Part shown: one piece after another, positions 25,850-34,110 of the stretch
Position numbering within the stretch: the stretch's first letter is position 1
Layout of the letters: each line of letters starts with the position of its first letter
NCBI RefSeq assembly: GCF_003601985.1
Contig: NZ_QZXA01000001.1
Coordinates: forward strand, 496,001 to 560,000
Source of the DNA: Mesorhizobium jarvisii
GTDB lineage: Bacteria; Pseudomonadota; Alphaproteobacteria; Rhizobiales; Rhizobiaceae
Direction of reading: 5' to 3'
DNA length: 64,000 bases
Notes under the pieces: model-generated
Database searches by the model: none
Told to the model about the DNA's origin: nothing
Seen by the model: the letters and a program-made list of their open reading frames with translations, nothing else
Made by a program: the position numbers and the translations under genes

Positions 25850-26842
25850 TCAGCTTTCAAAAATGGTTCCGGCATTAGCCGCCCGCGCGCGGTCGCGGGC
25901 GAGCGTGGCGATCGCGGTGTCCTGCACGCCGGTGCCGGTCAGATCGGCGATGGTGATATCGCTGGCCGAACGTCTTCCGTGTCGTTCGCCGGCGATGATC
26001 TGGCCGAGTTCGGTCACTTCTTCATCGGCGGCCATCACCCCTGCCGCGATGGCATGATGCAGTTCGCCCAGACGCCGCGTCTGGCGCGCGCTGTCGGCGA
26101 CGTAGAGATCGGCCATGCGCAGGATGGCCGGCGCGACCTCGTTCTTGTGTTCGGCGTCCGAGCCCATGGCGGTGATGTGCTGGCCGGCCGAAATGAAGCC
26201 TGCCTTGATCAGCGGCTCCGTCGACGGCGTGGTGGTGACGATGATGTCGGCGCCGGCAACGGCATTTGCTGCATCGGGCTCGGCGCGCACGACAATGCCC
26301 AGTCTTTCGCGCAAGCGGGCAGCGGTGACTTCGGCCTTGGCGGCGTCGCGCGCCCAGATGCGGGCTTCGGCGATCGGCCTGACAAGGCGCAGTGCTTCCA
26401 GTTGCAGACCTGCCTGCAAACCGGCGCCGAAGATTGCTGCCACGGTGGCGTCTTCGCGCGACAGATGCTTCGCCGCGGCCGCGCCTGCTGCAGCGGTGCG
26501 GACATCGGTCAGGTAGCCATTGTCGAGCAGCAGCGCCTCGACCACACCGGTCTTTGCCGAAAGCAGCACCATCATGCCGCCACCGCTCGGCAGGCCGAGC
26601 TTTGGATTGTCGAAGAAGCCGGAGCTGATCTTCACGGCGAAGCCGTCGATACCGGGCACATAAGCGGACTTCACGTCGACCTCGCCGCGATGCTCGGGAA
26701 TGTCGAGCCGCAGGATCGGCGGCATCGCCACGGGCAGAGTGGCGAGCGCGCGAAAAGCGTTCTCGACGCAGGCGACGGCGTCGAGATCGAGCGTTACGAT
26801 CTTGCGCAGTTCTGCTTCGGTCAGAATCGTCATACGGCTCAT
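25850..26842 (-). CDS. eutC: Ornithine cyclodeaminase/mu-crystallin family protein EutC (hydroxyectoine use)
   Basis: 330-residue NAD(P)-binding protein of the ornithine cyclodeaminase family. The Rossmann loop FGAGLQAGLQLEAL lies near 130 and VTTTPSTEPLIKAG near 205. EutABC are thought to convert 5-hydroxyectoine to ectoine before ring opening. Start ATG at 26842 overlaps the eutB stop (ATGA); a downstream ATG at 26833 is possible. Fits the conserved ehuABCD-eutABCDE gene order. Confidence 0.87.
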   Translation of the reverse strand: MSRMTILTEAELRKIVTLDLDAVACVENAFRALATLPVAMPPILRLDIPEHRGEVDVKSAYVPGIDGFAVKISSGFFDNPKLGLPSGGGMMVLLSAKTGVVEALLLDNGYLTDVRTAAAGAAAAKHLSREDATVAAIFGAGLQAGLQLEALRLVRPIAEARIWARDAAKAEVTAARLRERLGIVVRAEPDAANAVAGADIIVTTTPSTEPLIKAGFISAGQHITAMGSDAEHKNEVAPAILRMADLYVADSARQTRRLGELHHAIAAGVMAADEEVTELGQIIAGERHGRRSASDITIADLTGTGVQDTAIATLARDRARAANAGTIFES

Positions 26843-27831
26843 GCGGCGCGCTCCCCGATCGCCTCGCCGCAGACGATCCGGCGATGCGCGTTCATGTCGA
26901 TGTTGCGGCCCGAGAGAAGTACGACCACCGGCCCTTCCGCCTTGACCTTGCCTGCTAGAAGCGCGGCGATGCCGACCGCGCCGGCGCCCTCGACGATCTC
27001 GCGCTCTTGCGCATAGGCATGGCGGATGCCGGCGGCGATCTCGTCCTCGCCGAGCAGGATGATTTCGTCGAGCAGGTGGCGGCACATGGGGAAGGTCAGC
27101 CTATTGTCGAGGCCGATACCACCACCAAGCGAATCCGCCAGCGTCGGCAGTTCCTCCACCAGGACAGGCCGGCCGGCATCGAGGCTCGCCTTCATCGCAG
27201 CACCCCGCGCCATCGAAACGCCGATGACTTTTGTGCCGGGGCTGACACCCTTGACCGCTGCGGCAACGCCGGAGGCCAAGCCGCCGCCGGAAAGCTGCAC
27301 CAGCACGAGACCGGCCTCCGGGACCTGCTCGATCATCTCCAGCCCGAGCGTGCCTTGCCCGGCGATGATGGCGGGATGGTCGAAGGGCGGCAGCATCACC
27401 AGCCCCTCCTCCGCCACCAGCCGCTCGACCTCCTGCTGGGCGTCGTCCTGGCTGTTGCCGACAATGCGCACCTCGGCGCCGAGCCGACGGATTTCGTCCA
27501 GCTTGTTCTGCGGCACCAGCCGCGACATGCAGATCACCGCGCGCATGCCTTCGAGCTTCGCCGCATGCGCCAGCGCGCGACCGTGATTGCCGGTCGAGGC
27601 CGCGACAACACCGCGCGCCTTTTCGTCAGCACGGAGCGAAGCGATGGCATTCGAAGCGCCGCGCAATTTGAAGCTGCCGGTGGTCTGCCGGTGTTCGAGC
27701 TTGAGGTGAACCTGTGCGCCCAGCTGTTCGGAAAGACTCGAAGAAAGCACGGTCGGCGTACGCTCGACCTTGCCGGCAATACGCTCACGCGCGGCTCGAA
27801 TATGCTCAAGCGTAACCTGTCTCATGATCAT
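26839..27831 (-). CDS. eutB: Threonine dehydratase-like PLP enzyme EutB (hydroxyectoine use)
   Basis: 330-residue fold-type II PLP enzyme. The cofactor lysine is in TGSFKLRGA near residue 53 and the glycine-rich phosphate loop is SGGGLASGVA near 180. Homologous to serine/threonine dehydratases; in the eut context it belongs to the hydroxyectoine-to-ectoine steps. ATG at 27831 overlaps the eutA stop by one base; an in-frame ATG at 27825 is an alternative. Confidence 0.87.
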   Translation of the reverse strand: MIMRQVTLEHIRAARERIAGKVERTPTVLSSSLSEQLGAQVHLKLEHRQTTGSFKLRGASNAIASLRADEKARGVVAASTGNHGRALAHAAKLEGMRAVICMSRLVPQNKLDEIRRLGAEVRIVGNSQDDAQQEVERLVAEEGLVMLPPFDHPAIIAGQGTLGLEMIEQVPEAGLVLVQLSGGGLASGVAAAVKGVSPGTKVIGVSMARGAAMKASLDAGRPVLVEELPTLADSLGGGIGLDNRLTFPMCRHLLDEIILLGEDEIAAGIRHAYAQEREIVEGAGAVGIAALLAGKVKAEGPVVVLLSGRNIDMNAHRRIVCGEAIGERAA

Positions 27832-28610
27832 CAATCGCGCGGCAACGGCAGCGTCATCAGACGGCCGAATTCAGGATGGGCTGTCTCGTCGCCGCAAAGG
27901 CGCAAGCAGTTCCAGGCGGTCGCCTGATTGCTGGTAACAACGGGACGGCCGATGGCCTGTTCCATGCCGGTGACCGCGAGCGCAGCGCGCAACGCCGTGC
28001 AAGACACGAACAGCGCGTCGGCACTCGCATGCGTAGCCTGGCGCGCGAGATCGACAAGGGCTGTCGGCGGGATGCGCGCCATCTCGCGATCGTCCTCGAA
28101 GCCGAGACAGGTGAAGCTGGCGATCTCGAAACCACGCGCGGCGAAATAGGCGGCCATCGGCCTGGAGGTTTCGACCGTGTAGGGGGTCAGAATGCTGATC
28201 CGGCGCACGCCGAAGGCATTCAGCCCGCGCATGCCGGCCATTGGCGGGGTGACCACGGGAACGCCAGGCTTGGCCGCCTGGATCGCCGTCTCGATCTCGG
28301 CATCGCCGATCACCACCGAGGCCGACGTACAGGAGTAGCAGATGGCCTCGAGCTTCTCGTCGGGCAGGATCAGGGCAGCACCCGCCGTCAGCGCCGGCTG
28401 CATCTTGCGCAGATTTTCCGGCGTCGTCGGATTGGCATAGGGAATGCGCGCGACATAGACGCCGATGCGTTCGCTCGCCACCATGCGGCGAAAATCCGGT
28501 TCGCTGGTGTGATCCGTGGCCAGGATGATCAGGCCGACGCGCTTGTCGAGCGGACGCTCATCGAGTGATGGCCGACTGGGATAGACCTTGATCTCGGGCA
28601 AGGGTTTCAT
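27831..28610 (-). CDS. eutA: Asp/Glu racemase-arylmalonate decarboxylase family protein EutA
   Basis: 259-residue cofactor-independent racemase-fold protein. Two cysteine motifs typical of the superfamily are present, CYSCTSASVVIG near residue 94 and FVSCTALRAA near 205; these are the two catalytic thiols expected on opposite sides of the substrate. Probably acts on 5-hydroxyectoine or its ring-opened form together with EutB and EutC. Start at 28610, three bases after the ehuD stop. Confidence 0.87.
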   Translation of the reverse strand: MKPLPEIKVYPSRPSLDERPLDKRVGLIILATDHTSEPDFRRMVASERIGVYVARIPYANPTTPENLRKMQPALTAGAALILPDEKLEAICYSCTSASVVIGDAEIETAIQAAKPGVPVVTPPMAGMRGLNAFGVRRISILTPYTVETSRPMAAYFAARGFEIASFTCLGFEDDREMARIPPTALVDLARQATHASADALFVSCTALRAALAVTGMEQAIGRPVVTSNQATAWNCLRLCGDETAHPEFGRLMTLPLPRD

Positions 28611-28613
28611 CGG

Positions 28614-29273
28614 CTACCTCTCGATCTTGCCGTAACGGCGTTCCAGCCAGCGCAGCAGCACGACCGAACAAAGGCTGATGGCGAGGAAGAATGCGCCGAC
28701 CAGCGTGATCGGCTCGATGTAACGATAATAGGTGTTGGCGACGCTTTTGGCCTGGTTCATCAGCTCCAGCACGGTGATCGCCGAGAGCAACGGCGTCTCC
28801 TTGAACATGGCAATGAAATAATTGGCCAGTGCCGGGATCATCGGCGGGATGGCCTGAGGGATGATGATGTGCGTCCAGGTTTGCCGGGCGCTGAGATTGC
28901 AGGCCTTGGCGGCCTCCCACTGGCCACGCGGTACATTGTCGATGCCGGCGCGGTAGACCTCCGCCGTGTAGGTTCCGTAGTGCAGCCCGAGCCCGATGAC
29001 ACCAGCGACCAGCGGCGGCAGCAGGATGCCGATGTCGGGCAGCACGTAGAAGATGAAATAGAGCTGCACCAGAAGCGGTGTGCCGCGGATGAACTCGGCC
29101 GCCCAGCCGACAGTACGCGACAACGCCTTGTTGGGCGAGCGGCGCGCAAGCGCGATCCCCAGCCCGACGATCGCCGCCAGCACCGAGCCGAGCAGCGTCG
29201 CCAGGATGGTGATCTTCACCCCCTGGATCAGCGTCGGCATGATCTGCCATACGAAATCCCAGTCCCACTCCAT
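28614..29273 (-). CDS. ehuD: Ectoine/hydroxyectoine ABC permease EhuD
   Basis: 219-residue inner-membrane permease of the polar amino acid (HisM/GlnP) type with five hydrophobic segments. The EAA loop is WEAAKACNLSARQTWTHIIIPQA, and EFIRGTPLLVQLYF is the typical upstream block. ATG at 29273 overlaps the ehuC stop by one base. With EhuC it forms the translocation channel for ectoines. Confidence 0.9.
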   Translation of the reverse strand: MEWDWDFVWQIMPTLIQGVKITILATLLGSVLAAIVGLGIALARRSPNKALSRTVGWAAEFIRGTPLLVQLYFIFYVLPDIGILLPPLVAGVIGLGLHYGTYTAEVYRAGIDNVPRGQWEAAKACNLSARQTWTHIIIPQAIPPMIPALANYFIAMFKETPLLSAITVLELMNQAKSVANTYYRYIEPITLVGAFFLAISLCSVVLLRWLERRYGKIER

Positions 29274-29932
29274 CAGACGCGCACCCCATCGAGGCCGCGC
29301 GCCATGCGGCGTTCCAGCGAGCGCACGCCCCAAGAAATGAGCAGTGCAAGGACGAAGTAGATGACCAGGATGGTGGCGAAAGGCACCATCGTGTTGCCGG
29401 TCTGGGCGCGCACCACCTGCGCCTGGAAGGTCAGGTCGGCGAGCGAGATCAGCGAGACCACGGAGGTGGCCTTGAGCAGTTCGATGGCGTTGTTTCCGAA
29501 GGTCGGCAGCATCACTAGAAAGGCCTGCGGCAGGATGACATGGCGCAGGCCTTGCCAGCGGCCGAGATTGAGCGCGATGCAGGCCTCATGCTGTTCGCGG
29601 CCGATCGACTGAACGGCGCCGCGCACCACTTCGGCGGCATAGGCGCCGACGTTCAGGCCCAGCGCCAGCACGCCGGCCTGCAGCGGGGTCAGTTCGAGAC
29701 CAATCAGCGGCAGCACGAAATAGGCGAAGAACAGCTGCACGAAGATCGAGGTGCCGCGGAAGAATTCGATATAAGCGGTGGCGAGCGCCCTCAGTGCGAA
29801 GAAGCGCGACAGCCGTCCCATGCCGGCCAGAAAGGCCATGATCAGGGCAAGCACCGACCCCATCAGCGTCAGCTCGATGGTGACAAGCGCTCCCTGCAAT
29901 ATCAGGCCGAGATAGCCGGACCACTGGGTCAT
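29273..29932 (-). CDS. ehuC: Ectoine/hydroxyectoine ABC permease EhuC
   Basis: 219-residue permease partner of EhuD, same family and length. Membrane helices, EFFRGTSIFVQLFFAYFVLPLI, and the EAA-type loop HEACIALNLGRWQGLRHVILPQAFLV near 135 are visible. It starts at 29932; the 220-base gap to ehuB upstream holds a complex hairpin repeat that probably lowers permease expression relative to the binding protein. Confidence 0.9.
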   Translation of the reverse strand: MTQWSGYLGLILQGALVTIELTLMGSVLALIMAFLAGMGRLSRFFALRALATAYIEFFRGTSIFVQLFFAYFVLPLIGLELTPLQAGVLALGLNVGAYAAEVVRGAVQSIGREQHEACIALNLGRWQGLRHVILPQAFLVMLPTFGNNAIELLKATSVVSLISLADLTFQAQVVRAQTGNTMVPFATILVIYFVLALLISWGVRSLERRMARGLDGVRV

Positions 29933-29956
29933 CTAGGTTCCAACGTTCCATTTTAG

Positions 29957-30140
29957 CCCCTTCTCCCCGTTCACGGCGAGTTGAGGAGCGGTCTGCGTAG
30001 CGGGCGAAAAGCCAATTGCTTGGCTTTTCGAGCGACGAAAGCCGGCAGGCAGATGAGGGGCGGCTCCAGCTTCTCCAAACTTGGCGCCGCCCCTCATCCG
30101 TCACTTCGTGACACCTTCTCCCCGTGAAACGGGAAGAAGG
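29957..30140. repeat. Compound intergenic repeat with three hairpins
   Basis: The ehuB-ehuC gap contains: a direct repeat CCTTCTCCCCGT (29959-29970, 30114-30125); an 11-bp perfect hairpin CGAAAAGCCAA / TTGGCTTTTCG with loop TTGC (30005-30030); a 13-bp perfect hairpin GATGAGGGGCGGC / GCCGCCCCTCATC with a 21-base loop (30052-30098); and an 11/12 hairpin (30114-30140). These sequences look like a dispersed Mesorhizobium intergenic element. Location between the binding protein and permease genes suits differential mRNA stability. Confidence 0.6.
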
Positions 30141-30152
30141 AAGAAGAGGCGC

Positions 30153-31004
30153 CTACTTCGCCGAGCAGAGCTTGTCGCGCGTCGTCGACATCGCGGCGGC
30201 GGCCGAGAAACCGTAGGGCTCGATGATCTTGGCGAATTCGCCCGACTTCTTCATCTTGGCGAGCTCGATGTCATAGGCATCGCGCAGCGCCTCGTCGCCC
30301 TTCTTGAAGGCGGCGCCGTCGCAATAGACCGGGGCACCCTGGACCGGGGCGATGACTTCGAGGTTCGGGTCGTTGGCCTTCTTCATCAGATCGTTGATCG
30401 ACAGAACCGGCAGCGAATAGGCGTCGATGCGGCCGTCCTGCACCATCTTCAGGCCGCTCTGGCCGTCCGGCACGACGATGACGCGTTCGCGCGGCACGCC
30501 GGCGTTAAGCGCCAGCTTCTCCTCGGTGCCACCGCCGGGCGCGCCGATCGTGGCCGATGTGTCCTTGGCGACGTCCTCGTAGCTCTTGAAGGCTTTCGGA
30601 TTGCCCTTCTTCACCAGCATCGCCTCGGCGTCGCACAGCACCGGTTCGGAATAGGCGACCGCGGCGCAACGCTCCGGCTTCATGAACAGGCCGGCGGTGA
30701 CGACGTCGAAGCGGCCGGCCTTCAGGCCGGGGATCATGGCGCCATATTCCGAGATCGAGGCGACGATGTCGCCAACGCCGAGGCGTTTGAAGATCTCGCG
30801 CGCCACGTCGGGCGCCGCGCCAGAAACCTTGCCGTCGGCCGCGACCGCCGTGTAGGGCGGCTCATTAGCGATGGCGACACGGGCAAAGCCCTGTGACTTC
30901 AACTGCTCGAGCTTGCTGTCGTCGGCCGAACCCGGGATCGAGGCGGCCAGCACCGCCGTCAGTGCAAGGCCGGCGACGCCGGCCAGAATGCCAAGTTTCT
31001 TCAT
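30153..31004 (-). CDS. ehuB: Ectoine/hydroxyectoine-binding protein EhuB
   Basis: 283-residue periplasmic binding protein, family 3. Sec signal peptide at 1-26 (MKKLGILAGVAGLALTAVLA). The mature protein has EPPYTAVAADGKVSGAAPDVAREIF, the family's substrate-recognition start, and GRFDVVTAGLFMKPERCAAV; two cysteines in the first lobe (CAAV and VLCDAE) are family-typical for EhuB. It binds ectoine and 5-hydroxyectoine. Start at 31004; the frame is open further to 31085 but lacks a signal there. Upstream gene ehuA is 86 bases away. Confidence 0.9.
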   Translation of the reverse strand: MKKLGILAGVAGLALTAVLAASIPGSADDSKLEQLKSQGFARVAIANEPPYTAVAADGKVSGAAPDVAREIFKRLGVGDIVASISEYGAMIPGLKAGRFDVVTAGLFMKPERCAAVAYSEPVLCDAEAMLVKKGNPKAFKSYEDVAKDTSATIGAPGGGTEEKLALNAGVPRERVIVVPDGQSGLKMVQDGRIDAYSLPVLSINDLMKKANDPNLEVIAPVQGAPVYCDGAAFKKGDEALRDAYDIELAKMKKSGEFAKIIEPYGFSAAAAMSTTRDKLCSAK

Positions 31005-31090
31005 TGTTCCCAACTCCTGTTTCTTGTCTTGGTTTGTTTGGGGCGGCTTTCCGTCCCTTGAGGACGGCGTTGTCGCCTCGGGCATGACGG

Positions 31091-31876
31091 TCAGACGCGA
31101 TGTCCGGCCGCGATGATCTTCTTCAGGAAGCCTTGCGTGCGCTCCTGTTTGGGATGGCGGAAAATCTCGTCGGGTTTGCCTTCCTCGACGATCTTGCCGC
31201 GATCGAAGAACAGCACCCGGTCGGCGAAGTCATGGGCAAACCCCATCTCGTGGGTGACCAGCAGCATGGTCATGTCGGTCTCGGCGCAGAGCCGCCACAG
31301 AACGTTGAGCACCTCCTCTACCAGTTCCGGGTCGAGCGCCGACGTCACCTCGTCGAACAGCATGATCTTCGGCTGCAGAGCGAGCGCCCGGGCGATCGCC
31401 ACGCGCTGCTTCTGGCCGCCCGACAGTTGCGCCGGCATCGCCTTGGCCTTGTCGGCCATGCCGACCATGTCGAGCAGTTCCATCGCCCGCTTTTCGGCGG
31501 CGGCGCGGGGCGTTCCCTTGGTCAGCATCGGCGCCAGCGTCACATTGTCGATGACGCTCTTGTGCGGAAACAGGTTGAACAGCTGGAACACCATGCCGAT
31601 CTTCTGGCGCATCCGCGCCAGATGCCGCTCGTCGGCCGGCAGCAGCTGGCCGTTGCGCTCCATGTGGTAGAGCTGCTCGCCCTCGATCTGGATGTGGCCG
31701 CCATCGATGCGCTCCAGCGTCATCAGGATGCGCAGGATCGTCGTCTTGCCAGAGCCGGACGGACCGATCAGCGCCAGCTTCTCGCGCGGCATGACCTGCA
31801 TCGACAAGCCGTCCAGCACCTTGAAGGCACCGAAGCTCTTCGAAATGGCATCGACCTTGATGATGGGTGCGGACAA
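31091..31876 (-). CDS. ehuA: Ectoine/hydroxyectoine ABC ATPase EhuA
   Basis: 261-residue polar-amino-acid type ATPase. Walker A GPSGSGKTT near 40, signature LSGGQKQR near 158, Walker B IMLFDEVTSALD near 180. The only plausible in-frame start is TTG at 31876, giving MSAPIIKVDAISKSFG; an unusual start codon with a modest GGGGA site. First gene of the ehu-eut transcript; its upstream gap (31877-32019) is the only long non-coding stretch before it and carries the operator candidates. Confidence 0.9.
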   Translation of the reverse strand: MSAPIIKVDAISKSFGAFKVLDGLSMQVMPREKLALIGPSGSGKTTILRILMTLERIDGGHIQIEGEQLYHMERNGQLLPADERHLARMRQKIGMVFQLFNLFPHKSVIDNVTLAPMLTKGTPRAAAEKRAMELLDMVGMADKAKAMPAQLSGGQKQRVAIARALALQPKIMLFDEVTSALDPELVEEVLNVLWRLCAETDMTMLLVTHEMGFAHDFADRVLFFDRGKIVEEGKPDEIFRHPKQERTQGFLKKIIAAGHRV

Positions 31877-31931
31877 ATGAATTTCCCCGTGCTGGAGAAG
31901 CCTGTGCCCTTAACGATGCGGAACGCGCCAA

Positions 31932-31973
31932 ATCATGTCAATTGGGAAAATAATATCATGACAATATTTCCCA
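31932..31973. promoter_or_regulatory. Candidate EnuR operator, ehuA promoter region
   Basis: In the AT-rich gap before ehuA the sequence ATCATGTCAAT (31932-31942) recurs as ATCATGACAAT (31955-31965), start to start 23 bases, about two helical turns. Overlapping this is an inverted repeat TGGGAAA (31943-31949) / TTTCCCA (31967-31973). Direct repeats on one helix face suit MocR-type regulators, which often bind direct repeats. This is inference from position and sequence. Confidence 0.5.
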
Positions 31974-32019
31974 TTCCGCACAATTGTTGAGCAATCGGTG
32001 CCGAAGAGCGGCGCACTCG

Positions 32020-33405
32020 CTAGATTGCCAACAGCAGATGCTCCGGATCGCCAAGCAAGAGCTTGGTGACAACGCCGAGGCCGGCGCGCAGTTCCCCTTC
32101 GGTGGTCGAGCCCAGCGAGATGCGCACCGCCGGATGCCAGGGCGCGTCGGAAATGCGGAAGGATGTTCCCGGCGCGATCGCCACGCCCTGCAGCCGGGCC
32201 TGGGCGACAAAGCCCTCTTCGGCACGGTCGTCGGGCAGCTGCAGCCAGATATGCAGCCCGTCGCGCCGGGCGCGATAGTCGATCCCGGCAAGCACCTCGG
32301 CGGCGATATCCTGGCGCCGCCGTAACGCGGCGCGCTGCCAGCGCACCAGTTCCATCGCCGTGCCGTCGGTCACCCATTTGGTGGCGATCTCGGCCACCAG
32401 CGGCGTCGCCATCCAGTTCGACACCAGATGCCGGTTGGCGACGGCGGCGACATAACGGTCAGGCGCGGCGAGATAGCCGATGCGCAGGCCGGGCACGGTG
32501 ATCTTGGTGAAAGAGGTGACGTAGAGCGTGCGCTCCGGCGCGTAAGCGGCGACCGGCGGCGGCCGGTCCTCGACCAACGGCCCCAGCACGTCATTCTCGA
32601 TGATGGCGATGTCATGCTTGCGCGCGACCGCGGCGATTTCTTCACGCCGCCGCGCATCCATCAGCGTCGCCGTCGGGTTGATCACCGAAGGCTGCACGAA
32701 CACCGCGCGGATGTCGGAAAGACGGCAGGCCTCGTCCAGCGCCTCCGGGATCAGGCCGCTATCGTCGATCGGCAGGCCTTCGAGGTTGAAACCGAGATAG
32801 CGCGCCAGCGGCACCAGCGTGTGGTGGCCGATCGCCTCGGTGGCGACGGTCGATCCCGGCGGCGCCACGCTCATCAGCGCCACCGTCATGCCGGCGGTGG
32901 CGCCATTGGTCAGGCTGATGTTCTGGGCGGAAATGTCGAGCCCGCACAGTTTCAGCCATTCGACCGCCACCGCACGATGGCGCGGAAACACCATGTTGGG
33001 CCGGAAGGACAGCGCCGAACTCGACGGCAGGTTTTCGGCGAGCCAACCCAGCGCCTGCTTCAATCGCTCCAGATGCATCGGCTCGCAGACCGGCTTCAGG
33101 ATGGAGAGGTCGATGACCTCGCCGAGACGCTCAGGCAGATAGGGCGGCTCCGGCTCGCGACGCTGCGTCTGGACGAAGCTGCCGCGGCCGATCTCGCCGG
33201 AAATCAGGCCGCGCCGGATCAATTCCTCATAGGCGCGGCTGACCGTCTGCACCGACAGCTTGAGATCGTCGGCCAGCCGTCGATGTGTCGGCAGCCGCGC
33301 GCCATTGGCAAGACGTCCGTCATGGATGGCGCGCGCGAACTGGTCGGCAAGCGATTGATAGGCTGGCCGCCTTATGAGCGCGGGATCGGGTTGCCACAAT
33401 GTCAT
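32020..33405 (-). CDS. enuR: MocR-type PLP-dependent regulator EnuR of ectoine use
   Basis: 461-residue GntR/aminotransferase fusion. Winged helix at about 15-85 (YQSLADQFARAIHDGRLANG, then LPTHRRLADDLKLSVQTVSRAYEEL), a linker, and a fold-type I aminotransferase-like domain. The PLP lysine is in SFTKITVPGLRIGY near 310, and NDVLGPL precedes it. EnuR represses ectoine genes until PLP-bound N-alpha-acetyl-diaminobutyrate or diaminobutyrate is formed. Upstream of ehuA and in the same direction; divergent from the asnC-type gene. Confidence 0.9.
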   Translation of the reverse strand: MTLWQPDPALIRRPAYQSLADQFARAIHDGRLANGARLPTHRRLADDLKLSVQTVSRAYEELIRRGLISGEIGRGSFVQTQRREPEPPYLPERLGEVIDLSILKPVCEPMHLERLKQALGWLAENLPSSSALSFRPNMVFPRHRAVAVEWLKLCGLDISAQNISLTNGATAGMTVALMSVAPPGSTVATEAIGHHTLVPLARYLGFNLEGLPIDDSGLIPEALDEACRLSDIRAVFVQPSVINPTATLMDARRREEIAAVARKHDIAIIENDVLGPLVEDRPPPVAAYAPERTLYVTSFTKITVPGLRIGYLAAPDRYVAAVANRHLVSNWMATPLVAEIATKWVTDGTAMELVRWQRAALRRRQDIAAEVLAGIDYRARRDGLHIWLQLPDDRAEEGFVAQARLQGVAIAPGTSFRISDAPWHPAVRISLGSTTEGELRAGLGVVTKLLLGDPEHLLLAI

Positions 33406-33417
33406 GACTTATTAGAG

Positions 33418-33447
33418 ATCGAAATCAGTGCAATTGACAATCGAAAT
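33418..33447. promoter_or_regulatory. Direct repeat in enuR/asnC divergent promoter
   Basis: ATCGAAAT occurs twice (33418-33425, 33440-33447), 22 bases start to start, in the divergent enuR-asnC gap. A GTCATGAC palindrome overlaps the enuR start codon (33401-33408). Candidate binding sites for EnuR or the Lrp-type protein. Confidence 0.4.
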
Positions 33448-33488
33448 AATGCGCCATCATGGTACAGTGGACGAAAAAGTGGGCGCTG

Positions 33489-33980
33489 ATGACTGCTGCG
33501 AAACTCGACGCGATCGACCTCAAAATCCTCGACGCCATCCAGCGCGACGGGCGCATCACCAAGCTGGCGCTGGCCGAGCAGGTGGGGCTGTCGCCGACGC
33601 CGTGCTGGATGCGGCTGCGCAAGCTGGAAAAGGCCGGCATCGTCTCGGGCTATCACGCAAGGATCGCCATGCGCGTCGTGGCGCCGGTGGCCACCGTGCT
33701 GATGGAAGTGACGTTGGCCAGCCACCGCCAGGCCGATTTCGACCGCTTCGAGCGCGTCATCCGCGATATCCCCGAAATCGTCGCCTGCTGGTCGGTGGGC
33801 GGCGGCGTCGACTATGTGCTGAAGGTGATGGCTCGCGACATCGACGCCTATCAGCGGCTTGTCGACGGCTTGCTCGACCGCGAGATCGGCATCGACCGCT
33901 ACTTCACCTACATCGTCACCAAGACGGTGAAGGAAGAGATCGCACTTCCCATCACCGAGTTGCTGCCGGTGTTGCCGTAG
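33489..33980 (+). CDS. Lrp/AsnC family regulator (DoeX/AsnC of ectoine locus)
   Basis: 163 residues from ATG 33489, or 173 from ATG 33459; neither start has a strong ribosome site, and the shorter form begins with the usual MTAAKLDAIDLKILDAIQRDGR. Helix-turn-helix near 20-55 (LALAEQVGLSPTPCWMRLRKLEKAG), then a C-terminal RAM ligand-binding domain with EIVACWSVGGGVDYVLKV. In ectoine loci an AsnC-type protein (DoeX in Halomonas, AsnC in Ruegeria) activates the degradation genes and responds to pathway intermediates. Divergent from enuR and directly upstream of ssd. Confidence 0.85.
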   Translation: MTAAKLDAIDLKILDAIQRDGRITKLALAEQVGLSPTPCWMRLRKLEKAGIVSGYHARIAMRVVAPVATVLMEVTLASHRQADFDRFERVIRDIPEIVACWSVGGGVDYVLKVMARDIDAYQRLVDGLLDREIGIDRYFTYIVTKTVKEEIALPITELLPVLP

Positions 33981-34110
33981 TACCGGAGAAATCGTCTGCA
34001 GAGGCTTCACAATAGAGAGAATCTCTCTACTTCAGGACACCCAAACAGCCTCTCTGTCTGCCCACGACCGATAGTCTCCCAGGATCAGACCGAACCGGGA
34101 GGCTTCGACC

